Source: an uncultured Coriobacteriaceae bacterium
GTDB lineage: Bacteria; Actinomycetota; Coriobacteriia; Coriobacteriales; UMGS124
DNA: 64,000 nt
Assembly: GCA_900539345.1 (NCBI GenBank)
Contig: UQBS01000003.1
Span: forward strand, 50,525 to 114,524
Direction: 5' to 3'
Part shown: one piece after another, positions 42,801 through 51,472 of the stretch
Position numbering within the stretch: the first letter of the stretch is position 1
Layout of the letters: each line of letters begins with the position of its first letter
Notes under the pieces: generated by a model
Databases searched by the model: none
What the model was told of the DNA's origin: nothing
Seen by the model: only the letters and a program-made list of their open reading frames with translations
Program-made: the position numbers and the translations under genes

Positions 42801-44984
42801 ATGAGTAAGACCGAGATGACCCGTCGCAACTTCGTAGCCGCCGGCAGCGCCATGGCACTGGCCCTGGCCGCTTCCACGGCCCTTGCCGAGGAGGCCCCGG
42901 CGCCCGCCGAGGGCGAGGGTGCCCCCGAGGGTGGCGAAGGCGGCGGCGAGGGTGGCCCCGGCGCCGGTGGCCCTGGCCCCATGGGTGCCCCCAAGGACGT
43001 CCCCGCAGCCCGCGAGGCAGCTGCCGCTGAGGGCCGCACCTTCGGCTACGCAGGCGCCGGCGACTGGCTGGGCGTGCCCGACGACGTAGAGGTCGCCGAG
43101 GAGATCAACGACTTCGACGCCGTCGTCATCGGTGGCGGTCACGCCGGCACGCAGGCCACGCTTGCCCTTGCCGAGGCTGGCGCAAAGGTCGCCATGTGCG
43201 AGAAGAGCACCTACCTCATGTATATCGGCGAGGACGCCGCCGCCTGGAACGCCGACTTCGTGAAGAACGCCGGCTTCGCTGAGTACAACCTCGGCGAGGT
43301 CATCAACGAGTTCACGACCCGCTCGGGCGGCCGCGTGAGCCAGGAGATCGTCGCCTCCTACGTCAACAACTCCGGCGAGTGCCTCGACAACATGCTCGCC
43401 TGCATGAAGGAGGCCGTCGAGGACTCCGAGCGCCACGACCTGTACAACCAGCTCGTGAGCGACCTGGCCCTCACCAACAACGAGTATTCCTCCGAGGGCG
43501 GCGCCTACGCTCAGGACATCGACGAGTCCTTCTACACCTACGACGTGACCCGCAACGGCAAGATCATCGTCCAGGCCATGTTCGATGCCGACAAGGTCAA
43601 GGAGCTCACCGCCGACATCGACTGGACCTCGCTTGCCGTCGACCCCAACTGTGAGACGACCGAGGAGGGCTACCAGGCCGGCTACCAGGCTCTCTATGAC
43701 GCCTGCGCCTCCTTCTACGACAACAACAACCAGTGCCTCGACCACACCGGTTACCCCAAGGCCCCCGGCACGAAGACCTGGGCCACCACCATCCAGATGA
43801 TGGGTCACTTCCACGGCCGCGAGGGCCACGGTGGCGTCGCCGCCTCCTCGATCCTCGGCAACGTCCAGATGGCATGCCTGGCCAAGGCCTACACCCTGGG
43901 TGCTCAGGTGTTCCTGGGCTACAAGGGCTACAAGGTCGTGCAGGCTGAGGACGGCACCGTGACCGGCGTCATCGTCTACGATGCCGACGCCGACCGTTAC
44001 GTCAAGTTCAATTGCAAGGCAGTCATCTCCTGCGCCGGCGGCTACATCCAGAACGCCGACATGTGCTGGGCCCTGCTCAACGAGCTCCAGGAGAAGTACG
44101 AGCGCACCGGCGGCCTCAAGGAGGACTTCAACGGCGGCGGCATGGCCTGCGCCGGCGACGGTTCGGGCGTCAAGATGCTGTGCTGGGCCGGCGGCTTCGT
44201 CGATCCCTCCCCGCGCGGCCACATGTCTCTGGGCGGCGGCCCTTCCGGCACCTGGGGCGCCAACTGCCACCTGTGGCTCGACGAGAACATGCAGCGCTTC
44301 TGCAACGAGGGCAACATCACCGCTGCTGGCGACGCCTGCTCGCGCAAGACGGGCGCCTGCTACGGCATCATCGGCGGCGACTACCTCAAGCACATCGCCA
44401 GCTGCGGCCTTGAGCACACCGGCCCCAACTTCGGCCGTCCCGAGTACATCATGGACATGATGTACGACATCGAGACCGGCGAGGTCAACAGCCAGATCAA
44501 GATCACCGGCATGACCACCGCCGAGCGTATGGGTGGCGGCATCTACAAGGCCGACAGCCTTGAGAACCTGGCCGCTGGCCTGGGCATCGAGGACGTCGAG
44601 GGCTTCGTAGCCGCAGTCAACCACTACAACGACCTGTGCTACGCCTGCCAGGACGGCACCTACACCTGCGATCCCGAGTTCGGCAAGAACGCCGAGGCGA
44701 TGATCCCGATCGAGGGCCCGCTCTACTACGGCTTCTCCGGCTCCTGCGGCCGCACCGGCTCGAGCCCCGCAATGGTCACCATGTCGGGCGTCATGGCCGA
44801 CAAGAACCTCAACGTCGAGGACCTCGACGGCAACCCCATCCCCGGCCTGTACTGCGCAGGCGCCGACCTGGGCGGCCGTTACGGCACCGGCTATTCCACG
44901 CCTGCCGCCGGCAACTCCATCGGCATGGCTCTTACCAACGGCCGCGTCGCCGGCAAGAGTGCCGCTGCCTACCTGGGGCTCTAG
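42801..44984 (+). CDS. Tat-exported FAD-dependent reductase (fumarate reductase-like)
   Basis: A 727-residue protein starting MSKTEMTRRNFVAAGS, a Tat signal. After cleavage, residues ~30-75 are a Glu/Gly/Pro/Ala-rich linker. FAD-binding FDAVVIGGGHAGTQATLALAEAGAKV and the C-terminal GLYCAGADLGGRYGTGYSTPAAGNSIGMALTNGR mark the FrdA-like flavoprotein family. Cys-rich compared with relatives (several Cys in 300-500). No FMN_bind or haem motif, so electrons must come from a separate carrier. TTGGAG precedes the ATG. Alone in its transcript; substrate unknown. Confidence 0.85.
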   Translation: MSKTEMTRRNFVAAGSAMALALAASTALAEEAPAPAEGEGAPEGGEGGGEGGPGAGGPGPMGAPKDVPAAREAAAAEGRTFGYAGAGDWLGVPDDVEVAEEINDFDAVVIGGGHAGTQATLALAEAGAKVAMCEKSTYLMYIGEDAAAWNADFVKNAGFAEYNLGEVINEFTTRSGGRVSQEIVASYVNNSGECLDNMLACMKEAVEDSERHDLYNQLVSDLALTNNEYSSEGGAYAQDIDESFYTYDVTRNGKIIVQAMFDADKVKELTADIDWTSLAVDPNCETTEEGYQAGYQALYDACASFYDNNNQCLDHTGYPKAPGTKTWATTIQMMGHFHGREGHGGVAASSILGNVQMACLAKAYTLGAQVFLGYKGYKVVQAEDGTVTGVIVYDADADRYVKFNCKAVISCAGGYIQNADMCWALLNELQEKYERTGGLKEDFNGGGMACAGDGSGVKMLCWAGGFVDPSPRGHMSLGGGPSGTWGANCHLWLDENMQRFCNEGNITAAGDACSRKTGACYGIIGGDYLKHIASCGLEHTGPNFGRPEYIMDMMYDIETGEVNSQIKITGMTTAERMGGGIYKADSLENLAAGLGIEDVEGFVAAVNHYNDLCYACQDGTYTCDPEFGKNAEAMIPIEGPLYYGFSGSCGRTGSSPAMVTMSGVMADKNLNVEDLDGNPIPGLYCAGADLGGRYGTGYSTPAAGNSIGMALTNGRVAGKSAAAYLGL

Positions 44985-45035
44985 GCTCGAAACGTTAGAC
45001 ATGCTTCCTCTCCTGAGGTAGCATGAACGCAACTG

Positions 45036-45079
45036 AAGCGGGGGCGCCCCAATCACATTCGGGGTGCCCCCGCTTTGTC
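45036..45079 (+). terminator. Terminator after Tat flavoprotein gene
   Basis: AAGCGGGGGCGCCCC (45036-45050) / GGGGTGCCCCCGCTT (45061-45075), then TGTC. A smaller hairpin (CATGCT...AGCATG, 45000-45024) precedes it. Confidence 0.8.
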
Positions 45080-45106
45080 AGCGGCACCAAATTGCAACAA
45101 ACTCCG

Positions 45107-45229
45107 GCATGTTTGCGCCTTGTTGGAACAGCGAGACACACGGCTCAAGGTCTCACCTCATCTACCTGCGGCAACGTCACCGCACTCGCTGCAGATAGTC
45201 GCCTCGCCGACATTAAGACGCAAACATGC
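45107..45229. repeat. 123-bp element with terminal inverted repeats, copy 2
   Basis: Ends 45107-45125 and 45211-45229 are inverted repeats (16 of 19), sharing GCATGTTTGCG with copy 1 at 27606-27728. Exactly the same length (123 bp) and a CATCTACCTG core at the same offset. Together with the terminator it accounts for most of the 44985-45290 gap. Confidence 0.6.
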
Positions 45230-45290
45230 CCGAATTTAGACCAAGAAGATGCCCTGCAAGACTCAACGAGTCGTCGTGGAAGGACTGACA

Positions 45291-46625
45291 ATGCGAGGTT
45301 TCCTTTACCTGTCTGGCTACAACGCCATCTGCGAGACGCTGCACATGGACGCCGCACCCGGCAGGCGCTCCATCGGCAACGCCGAGGCCTGCGGCAACTC
45401 GCTGGCCAAGGCGTCGCGCAACGCCCACGCCGACGTGGACCAATTCCTGCTTGCCGCGCGCCAGTACCTCTCCACCGCAGGTGCCAAAACCTGCAAGGTC
45501 ACCTGCCACGACGGCAGTTATCAGGAGTATGACCTGGGCTTTCGCGTCAAGCGCCATGAGAACTTCCTCTATGTGACCCAAGCGCGGCAGGAGACGCGCC
45601 TGGCTCCGGGCATGCGCATCGTCGCCGTGGGCATGAACAGGATCGACTTCCTGCTCAAGGACATGGGAGCCGACGTCGTCTGGGGTCGAGGCACGGACCG
45701 CGAGGACTGGGACTTGGCTATGCGCATGTTCGACGACATCGACGTCTTCCCCGGCGACGGCCACGTCATGCGCCTCGACCTGCGTCGCTACCCCGTGGAG
45801 ACACCCGCTCCCGAGTTCGCGACCCGCGTGCAGGACGGCGCCGTCGTCATGCGAATCGACGACCTCTCCCAGGCCGACAAGGTCGCCCAGGCCGTTTCTG
45901 AGGCTACGGCAGCCCTCGCCGAGCAAGGCGCCGGCAAGCTTGTGCTCGACCTGCGCCACTGCGCCGGCACCGCAGACCCCGCCTCCTACCTGGCGCTTCT
46001 TCCCCTGCTTGTGGATGCCGAGGTCGACGCGAAGCAGGTCGTGGACGACGTCGAGCTCTTCACCGTCTACTCCAAGGACAACGCCGCCGCACTCATCGCC
46101 GACATTGACCGCGCGCGGCCTGCACTCGACGAGGCCGGCCTCAGCATGGCCGACGAGCTGTGCGCCGACATTCAGGCAAAAGCCGATGAAGTGCTCGCAC
46201 GCAAACGCACCACCCACGTCATGGCGGAGCGCCTGCGTATGGCCGAGCTGCCCGAGGTTCTCCCCTCCCCCTTCACCGACGAGCGCGTGACACCCGACGC
46301 AAACGCACCGCACCTGGCCTGCATCCTGCTCGATTCCGACACAGGGGAAGGGGCGGAGCGTCTGGCTCAGGCCGTCATGGGGATGGAGCGCGTGCGCCTG
46401 GTGGGCCGCGCCACCAAGGGCTGGGTAGACTACGCCAACTACCTCACCAGCGAGCTTGAAGGCATCGCCTGCTCGTTCACCTACCCCATCAGCCGCACGA
46501 AGGCCAACCACGACGGCGAGGGATTCGAGCGCACAGGGCTGCCGCTCGACGTACACGTGCCCTTCACGCCCGAGGAATGCACGAACGACACGATTCTCGA
46601 AGCCGCGCTCGCCCTCGAAGCGTAG
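45291..46625 (+). CDS. S41 (tail-specific protease)-like protein lacking the nucleophilic serine
   Basis: A 444-residue protein with the C-terminal S41 core: GAGKLVLDLRHCAG, LVGRATKGWVDYANY, and FTYPISRTKANHDGEGFERTGLPLDV. Where active S41 peptidases have T-A-S-A-A-E, this protein reads DTGEGAE, so the catalytic Ser is Glu. No signal peptide or PDZ domain is obvious, so it appears cytoplasmic. AAGGA precedes the ATG. A second S41-like gene follows at 46818 after a hairpin. A binding or regulatory role is more likely than proteolysis. Confidence 0.68.
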   Translation: MRGFLYLSGYNAICETLHMDAAPGRRSIGNAEACGNSLAKASRNAHADVDQFLLAARQYLSTAGAKTCKVTCHDGSYQEYDLGFRVKRHENFLYVTQARQETRLAPGMRIVAVGMNRIDFLLKDMGADVVWGRGTDREDWDLAMRMFDDIDVFPGDGHVMRLDLRRYPVETPAPEFATRVQDGAVVMRIDDLSQADKVAQAVSEATAALAEQGAGKLVLDLRHCAGTADPASYLALLPLLVDAEVDAKQVVDDVELFTVYSKDNAAALIADIDRARPALDEAGLSMADELCADIQAKADEVLARKRTTHVMAERLRMAELPEVLPSPFTDERVTPDANAPHLACILLDSDTGEGAERLAQAVMGMERVRLVGRATKGWVDYANYLTSELEGIACSFTYPISRTKANHDGEGFERTGLPLDVHVPFTPEECTNDTILEAALALEA

Positions 46626-46639
46626 GGGCTGCAGGCGAT

Positions 46640-46677
46640 GGCCGCGCAAGCATGCCACATGCTTGCGCGGCCTGTTA
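46640..46677 (+). terminator. Hairpin between the two S41-like genes
   Basis: Perfect 15-bp stem GGCCGCGCAAGCATG / CATGCTTGCGCGGCC with a 3-base loop, followed by TGTTAG. T-tract is poor, so termination may be partial. Confidence 0.6.
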
Positions 46678-46817
46678 GCATGGGCCTCCACGACCGGCCG
46701 AGGCCGTCCCACACGTGGTAAAGCGGTGCGAGCTTGGCATGGCCGCACCCATAGACAAGGCGTTTGGGTAGGATAGCAGGCGAAAAAACGTGCATCTTCC
46801 CAGTGAAAGGCCGCACT

Positions 46818-47786
46818 ATGACGCCCGAGCCCCGCACCATCGCCTCGCAGATCCTCATCGCCCTCGACCACGACTATGCTGGCATGCCCGAATGCGACGA
46901 CCATGCAGGCAAGGCATGGCACAAGCTCTTCAGGAAGGCCGATGAACTGGGGCTTCTTGACGACGACCTGCTCGAGGCCATGATGCAGGAGCGCCTTGCA
47001 CACCTGGGCGACCCCAACCTGTGCCTCATGCGCCTGGGTACCGACGCCCTGCTCGAGTCTGCCCCCTGCACGTTCGAGATGCAGGGCGAGGCAGCCGTCC
47101 TCACCGTGGGCAACCTCGACTCCACCGAGGCAGCAGACCTGCTGGCCGAGCATGCCGACCAGGTACGTTCGGCAAAGACGCTCGTCATCGACGTGCGCGA
47201 CTGCACGGGCGGCGTGGAGCAGGCGGCCTACCCCCTGCTCGACTGGCTGTTCGACGAACCCGCGACACTGGAGGCGCTCATCGGCACCCAGCAGGTGCTC
47301 ACCAACTACTCCACCGGTGCGTGCAAGGCCCGCATCCAGCAGTTCACCCAGCTCAAGGCCCTGCTTGAGGCCCAGGGTGCCGGCGACACCACCGCCTGGC
47401 TCGACCAGGGTCTCCAAGCCGCACAAGAAAGCATGGGCAAGGGCTTTGTAGAGGAGGCGCTTGCCCCCGCGCAGCTCGACATCGCGGCCGCCCCGACCGG
47501 CCAGCGCGTCTTCCTGCTCACAAGCGAGCGCACCGCCGACGCCGCCGAGTGGCTCGCGAGCGTCGCCAAGAAGTCTCCGCGCGCAACGCAGGTGGGCCAG
47601 GCCACGCGCGGCACGCTCGACTACTCCAACCCCGTCACGCTCACCTTCGGCGACCGTTTCGTCTTCACGTACCCCATGACCAAGACCGTCGAGGCGGCTC
47701 AGGGCAAGGGCATCCGCACGACCGGCATCCTGCCCGACATCGCCTGTCAAGCAGAAGAGGCACTCGCCAAGGCGCTCGAGGGTTAA
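46818..47786 (+). CDS. Second S41-like protein, catalytic serine replaced
   Basis: A 322-residue protein. The N-terminal ~80 residues are helical; then a C-terminal S41-like core (AKTLVIDVRDCTGG; RATQVGQATRGTLDYSNPV; FTYPMTKTVEAAQGKGIRTTGILPD). The nucleophile position reads TADAAE (Ser to Asp). GAAAGG before the ATG. Tandem with the protein at 45291-46625, of which it is a shorter, diverged paralogue. Confidence 0.68.
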   Translation: MTPEPRTIASQILIALDHDYAGMPECDDHAGKAWHKLFRKADELGLLDDDLLEAMMQERLAHLGDPNLCLMRLGTDALLESAPCTFEMQGEAAVLTVGNLDSTEAADLLAEHADQVRSAKTLVIDVRDCTGGVEQAAYPLLDWLFDEPATLEALIGTQQVLTNYSTGACKARIQQFTQLKALLEAQGAGDTTAWLDQGLQAAQESMGKGFVEEALAPAQLDIAAAPTGQRVFLLTSERTADAAEWLASVAKKSPRATQVGQATRGTLDYSNPVTLTFGDRFVFTYPMTKTVEAAQGKGIRTTGILPDIACQAEEALAKALEG

Positions 47787-48005
47787 GGGTCAGCCCGACC
47801 ACATAAGGACGCCGCTGAGGCGCATGGTCTGCACGCAGACCCGCCTGAGCGCAGAATATGCGCCCGTGCAAGCACTTCTCAACCCATTGCAGTTCAGGGC
47901 AGGCTCTAAGGGGCCCGCCTTTATTCATTTCTTGACGAAGAGGCGTATGTTTGGCAGCCCCTTGGGCGAACCTCCGCAAGTACATAAAGAAAAACAGGGC
48001 ATTAC

Positions 48006-48045
48006 AAAGGAGCCGCACCCCAAGGGTTGGGGATGCGGCTCCTTT
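48006..48045. terminator. Bidirectional terminator
   Basis: AAAGGAGCCGCACCCC / GGGGATGCGGCTCCTTT, one mismatch, between convergent genes. The 47787-48005 stretch before it holds only weak GC hairpins and no gene. Confidence 0.8.
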
Positions 48046-48084
48046 CCGTTCGCGACCATATATCGACGCAAGCGCCCGATTTTG

Positions 48085-49626
48085 CTATGCGCGCTTGTCC
48101 ACCATGTCGATGAGCTGCTGCTTGGAGTGGATGTGCAGCTTGGCGTAGATGTTCTTCACATGCACGCGCACGGTGTTCTCGGAGATGATGAGCTTCTCGG
48201 CGATGGACATGCGCGTGTTGCCGCGGGCAAGCAGGTCGAGCACCTCGCCCTCGCGCTCCGACAAGGCATACTTCTTCGCAATCACCGCGCACGCCTGGGC
48301 GATGGGGTCGACAGGAACAACCGTCGGCGTCCCAGCGGGTGCCGTCTGAGCCACGCCTGCCTGCCCTGAAGCGCCAGGCGTGACATACGACGCGGGGATG
48401 TCGGGAGCCGTGTCGCCGCGCTGGGACGACCCCTCGAAACCCCCACCCTGCAGCTCAACGGGCACGAAGGGCTGGACGACGCCGTTCACGGGCGAGGGAT
48501 ACTGCGCAGCCGCAAGCACGCTCGAGGCCACGACCGCCAGAATCGTCATCGTCACCGTGATGGCCTGCACGGCAGCAAAATCATCGCCGAACGAGAGCCC
48601 CGTCACCTGACCGGCGAGCGTGCCGCAGGCATAGCCGAAGCTCACCACGCCCCAACCCACAGGGAACACGAACGACAGGCTCGCCACGCCGCTTTGGGCC
48701 ACATCGATGAGGACGAGCAGCACAAACACCTGCACGATGTCCCAGAACGCCTCGGTGAGCTTGGGCAGAAGTCCCCCTGCGCTACCACCCAAGAGGATGT
48801 GCAGCAAAAACAGGATGGCAAGCACCGGCGTGAGCACACGGCCGATGGTAGAGAGGCGCACGTCCGACTTGCAGGGCAGCAATACCGCAAGCAAGATGGC
48901 CGAAATGGCAAGCACGCACTCGTCGACGCCCGTATTAAAGTCGAGCATCACCGAGATTTGGGCAACGGCGGCGGTGTTGCCCGCCGTGACGCCAAAGATG
49001 AATGCATAGACCACAAGCGCCCCGAGCAGCAGCTTGAAGTGACTCGAGCTCGTCGGGCGCATGATGAGGGGCTTGATCTCACGATGGGCGTTGCGCGCCT
49101 CGTGCACCACAAGTACGACGAGGACGACAAGCGCAAGAACCGTGATGGGCAAGGGACCCACGTACCCACCCACAGTCGTGCAGGCAAGCCCCAAGAGCGA
49201 CTTGATGAGCAAGGCCACGACCACGGTCACGATGCGCGTGGCAACATCGACCACAGCCAGCATCTCGACCCACGAGAAGAGGCCGAGCGCCGCCGCCACG
49301 CCGATGATGAGGGCGGCCACATAGGCAAGCACCATACCGCCGAAATCCTTGGCTACGAGGTAAGCGCACAGTGTCGCCGCGACGATGAGCACCGCCGGCA
49401 TCGACACGAGGACGCGCGAAGAAAACGTCGCCTGGTTGCTTCGGAACGCGATGAGCGCCAAGACCAGCACGAGGCAGCATGCAAACGACATGCACACAAG
49501 CGGCGAGAACACCAGGCCCGCCGACATCGGATACAGGAAGTTGATGACGTTTTGCCTCCATGCCAAAAAGAAGCCAAACCCCACCGCGACAAGGATGTCC
49601 ATCTTCCCTGTCAGTTTCTCGACCAT
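48085..49626 (-). CDS. Membrane-anchored LuxR-family transcriptional regulator
   Basis: A 513-residue protein with about twelve hydrophobic helices (residues ~10-370), a Pro/Gly/Ala-rich linker, and a C-terminal LuxR HTH (LSEREGEVLDLLARGNTRMSIAEKLIISENTVRVHVKNIYAKLHIHSK). The ATG at 49626 follows GGGGGGA. Unlike the other two such regulators in the window, it has no adjacent reductase: it is convergent with the S41-like pair and divergent from threonine synthase, so its target is unclear. Confidence 0.86.
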   Translation of the reverse strand: MVEKLTGKMDILVAVGFGFFLAWRQNVINFLYPMSAGLVFSPLVCMSFACCLVLVLALIAFRSNQATFSSRVLVSMPAVLIVAATLCAYLVAKDFGGMVLAYVAALIIGVAAALGLFSWVEMLAVVDVATRIVTVVVALLIKSLLGLACTTVGGYVGPLPITVLALVVLVVLVVHEARNAHREIKPLIMRPTSSSHFKLLLGALVVYAFIFGVTAGNTAAVAQISVMLDFNTGVDECVLAISAILLAVLLPCKSDVRLSTIGRVLTPVLAILFLLHILLGGSAGGLLPKLTEAFWDIVQVFVLLVLIDVAQSGVASLSFVFPVGWGVVSFGYACGTLAGQVTGLSFGDDFAAVQAITVTMTILAVVASSVLAAAQYPSPVNGVVQPFVPVELQGGGFEGSSQRGDTAPDIPASYVTPGASGQAGVAQTAPAGTPTVVPVDPIAQACAVIAKKYALSEREGEVLDLLARGNTRMSIAEKLIISENTVRVHVKNIYAKLHIHSKQQLIDMVDKRA

Positions 49627-49829
49627 TCGCGTCCCCCCGCATCAGTCGAACACCGAGCAATGAATTGGAAATTGTACCGCCGCCACTTCTTCATATGCGT
49701 GGCGTTTTATTCACGAGTCGGCATACATTCTATACCGTTTGCCGCCCGAGCCGCCCCGGGCTTTCCGCACGCGCTACGATATGCAGATTAGGCTCTCCTG
49801 ACACGCCAATCGACCACGAAAGGCCAACC

Positions 49830-51368
49830 ATGAACCGCTATATCGACACCCGTGGAAACGTGAGCGACGCGCTTTCATTTTGCGAGGCCATCGTCGAAGG
49901 CATTGCCCCCGGTGGCGGCCTTTTCGTGCCCCAGCAGATTCCCTCGATGAGCGTCGAAGAGATTTGCGCGCTTGCTGAGCTTCCTTACGCCCAGCGCGCC
50001 GCACGCGTCTACCGCGCATTTGAGGTCGACGTCGCCGACGACGCAATCGACTCCCTCATGGCCGGCGCCTACGGCGCCCAGTTTGACGACGAGCGCATCG
50101 CCCCCGTGGTTGACCTGGGCGACGGCGTCCATGTGCTCGAGCTGTTCCATGGACCCACCTCGGCCTTCAAGGACATGGCCCTGCAGTGCCTTCCCCGTTT
50201 CTTCGAGCATGCGACGGGCAAGCTGCGCGAAGAGGGCAGACTCGACCACGACCACCTCATCCTCGTGGCCACCTCCGGCGACACGGGCAAGGCGGCGCTT
50301 GAGGGCTTCGCCGGCCGCAAGCACGTGGGCATCTGCGTCTTCTATCCCGACGGCGGCGTGTCCGACATCCAGCTGCGCCAGATGACCACCCAGCAGGGTG
50401 ACAACGTCAACGTCTTCGCGGCCCGCGGTGACTTCGACGACTGTCAGACCTCCGTCAAGCAGGCCTTTGGCGATACGGCGTTCTGCGACAAGCTCATGGC
50501 CGAGCACAACCTGGCCCTCTCCAGTGCAAACTCCATCAACTGGGGTCGCCTCATGCCCCAGATCGTGTACTACATGAGCGCCTACGCCGACATGGTCGCA
50601 GCAGGCTCTGTGCGCGCCGGCGAAGAGATTGACGTCTGCGTGCCCACCGGCAACTTCGGCAACATCCTGGCTGCGTACTACGCCAAGCGCATTGGCACCC
50701 CCATCGCGCGTCTCGTGTGCGCAAGCAACGAGAACAACGTGCTCACCGACTTCATCACAACGGGCGTCTACGACATCCGTTCGCGCAAGCTCTCGCTTAC
50801 CCCCTCCCCCAGCATGGACATCCTCGTGTCGTCCAACCTGGAACGCCAGCTCTTCGAGCTGTGCGGCCGCGACGCCGAGCGTGTCCGTGGCTGGATGGCC
50901 GACCTCTCCCGCGACAAGCGCTTCGAGGTCGACGCTGACACGCGCGCACGCATGCAGGAGCTTTACGCCGCCGGCTGTGTCGATAACGACGCCTGCCTGC
51001 GCGAAATCGGCGAGGTCTTTGCCGAGAAGCACTACCTGCTCGACCCCCACACCGCTGTCGCCCTGAAGGTGGCCAAGGAGCATCGCAGCGAGCGCCCCAT
51101 GCTCGTTGCCTCCACCGCCCACTGGGCAAAGTTCGGCCCCAACGTGTGGCGCGGCCTCAACGGCCTTGGCGCCCATGACGAGCTTCCCGCCGAGGTTGCG
51201 TCGCTTTCCGGCATCGCCCTCAACCGTGCCATTGCCGAAGCCACGGGCACCCGCGTTCCCGCTGGTCTCGAGGCTCTGGAGACCCTTCCCCGCAGGTTCG
51301 ACACCGTGGTTGAGGCTTCTAAAGCCGGTGTTGAGGACAGCGTGCTTGGGTGGCTTGAGAAGCGCTAG
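49830..51368 (+). CDS. thrC: Threonine synthase
   Basis: A 512-residue PLP enzyme converting O-phosphohomoserine to threonine. The PLP lysine is residue 114 in SAFKDMALQ; ATSGDTGKAALEGF and PTGNFGNILAAYYAKRIGTP bind the cofactor phosphate. Length matches the longer thrC type. Start at 49830 with GAAAGG upstream. Convergent threonine/methionine metabolism with metA elsewhere in the window. Ends before a hairpin that precedes pepT. Confidence 0.95.
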   Translation: MNRYIDTRGNVSDALSFCEAIVEGIAPGGGLFVPQQIPSMSVEEICALAELPYAQRAARVYRAFEVDVADDAIDSLMAGAYGAQFDDERIAPVVDLGDGVHVLELFHGPTSAFKDMALQCLPRFFEHATGKLREEGRLDHDHLILVATSGDTGKAALEGFAGRKHVGICVFYPDGGVSDIQLRQMTTQQGDNVNVFAARGDFDDCQTSVKQAFGDTAFCDKLMAEHNLALSSANSINWGRLMPQIVYYMSAYADMVAAGSVRAGEEIDVCVPTGNFGNILAAYYAKRIGTPIARLVCASNENNVLTDFITTGVYDIRSRKLSLTPSPSMDILVSSNLERQLFELCGRDAERVRGWMADLSRDKRFEVDADTRARMQELYAAGCVDNDACLREIGEVFAEKHYLLDPHTAVALKVAKEHRSERPMLVASTAHWAKFGPNVWRGLNGLGAHDELPAEVASLSGIALNRAIAEATGTRVPAGLEALETLPRRFDTVVEASKAGVEDSVLGWLEKR

Positions 51369-51423
51369 AACTCGAAACACGGTCAGTGCGCCTGCGCCGT
51401 AGTATGATTCGCTAGGTTCCCAT

Positions 51424-51458
51424 GCCGGGTGCGACATGTTTCGCGCCCGGTTTCTTTT
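51424..51458 (+). terminator. Terminator between thrC and pepT
   Basis: CCGGGTGCGA / TCGCGCCCGG (one mismatch) followed by TTTCTTTT, ending only 3 bp before the pepT ribosome site AAAAGGAG; partial read-through is possible. Confidence 0.65.
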
Positions 51459-51472
51459 AAAAGGAGCAGTGT

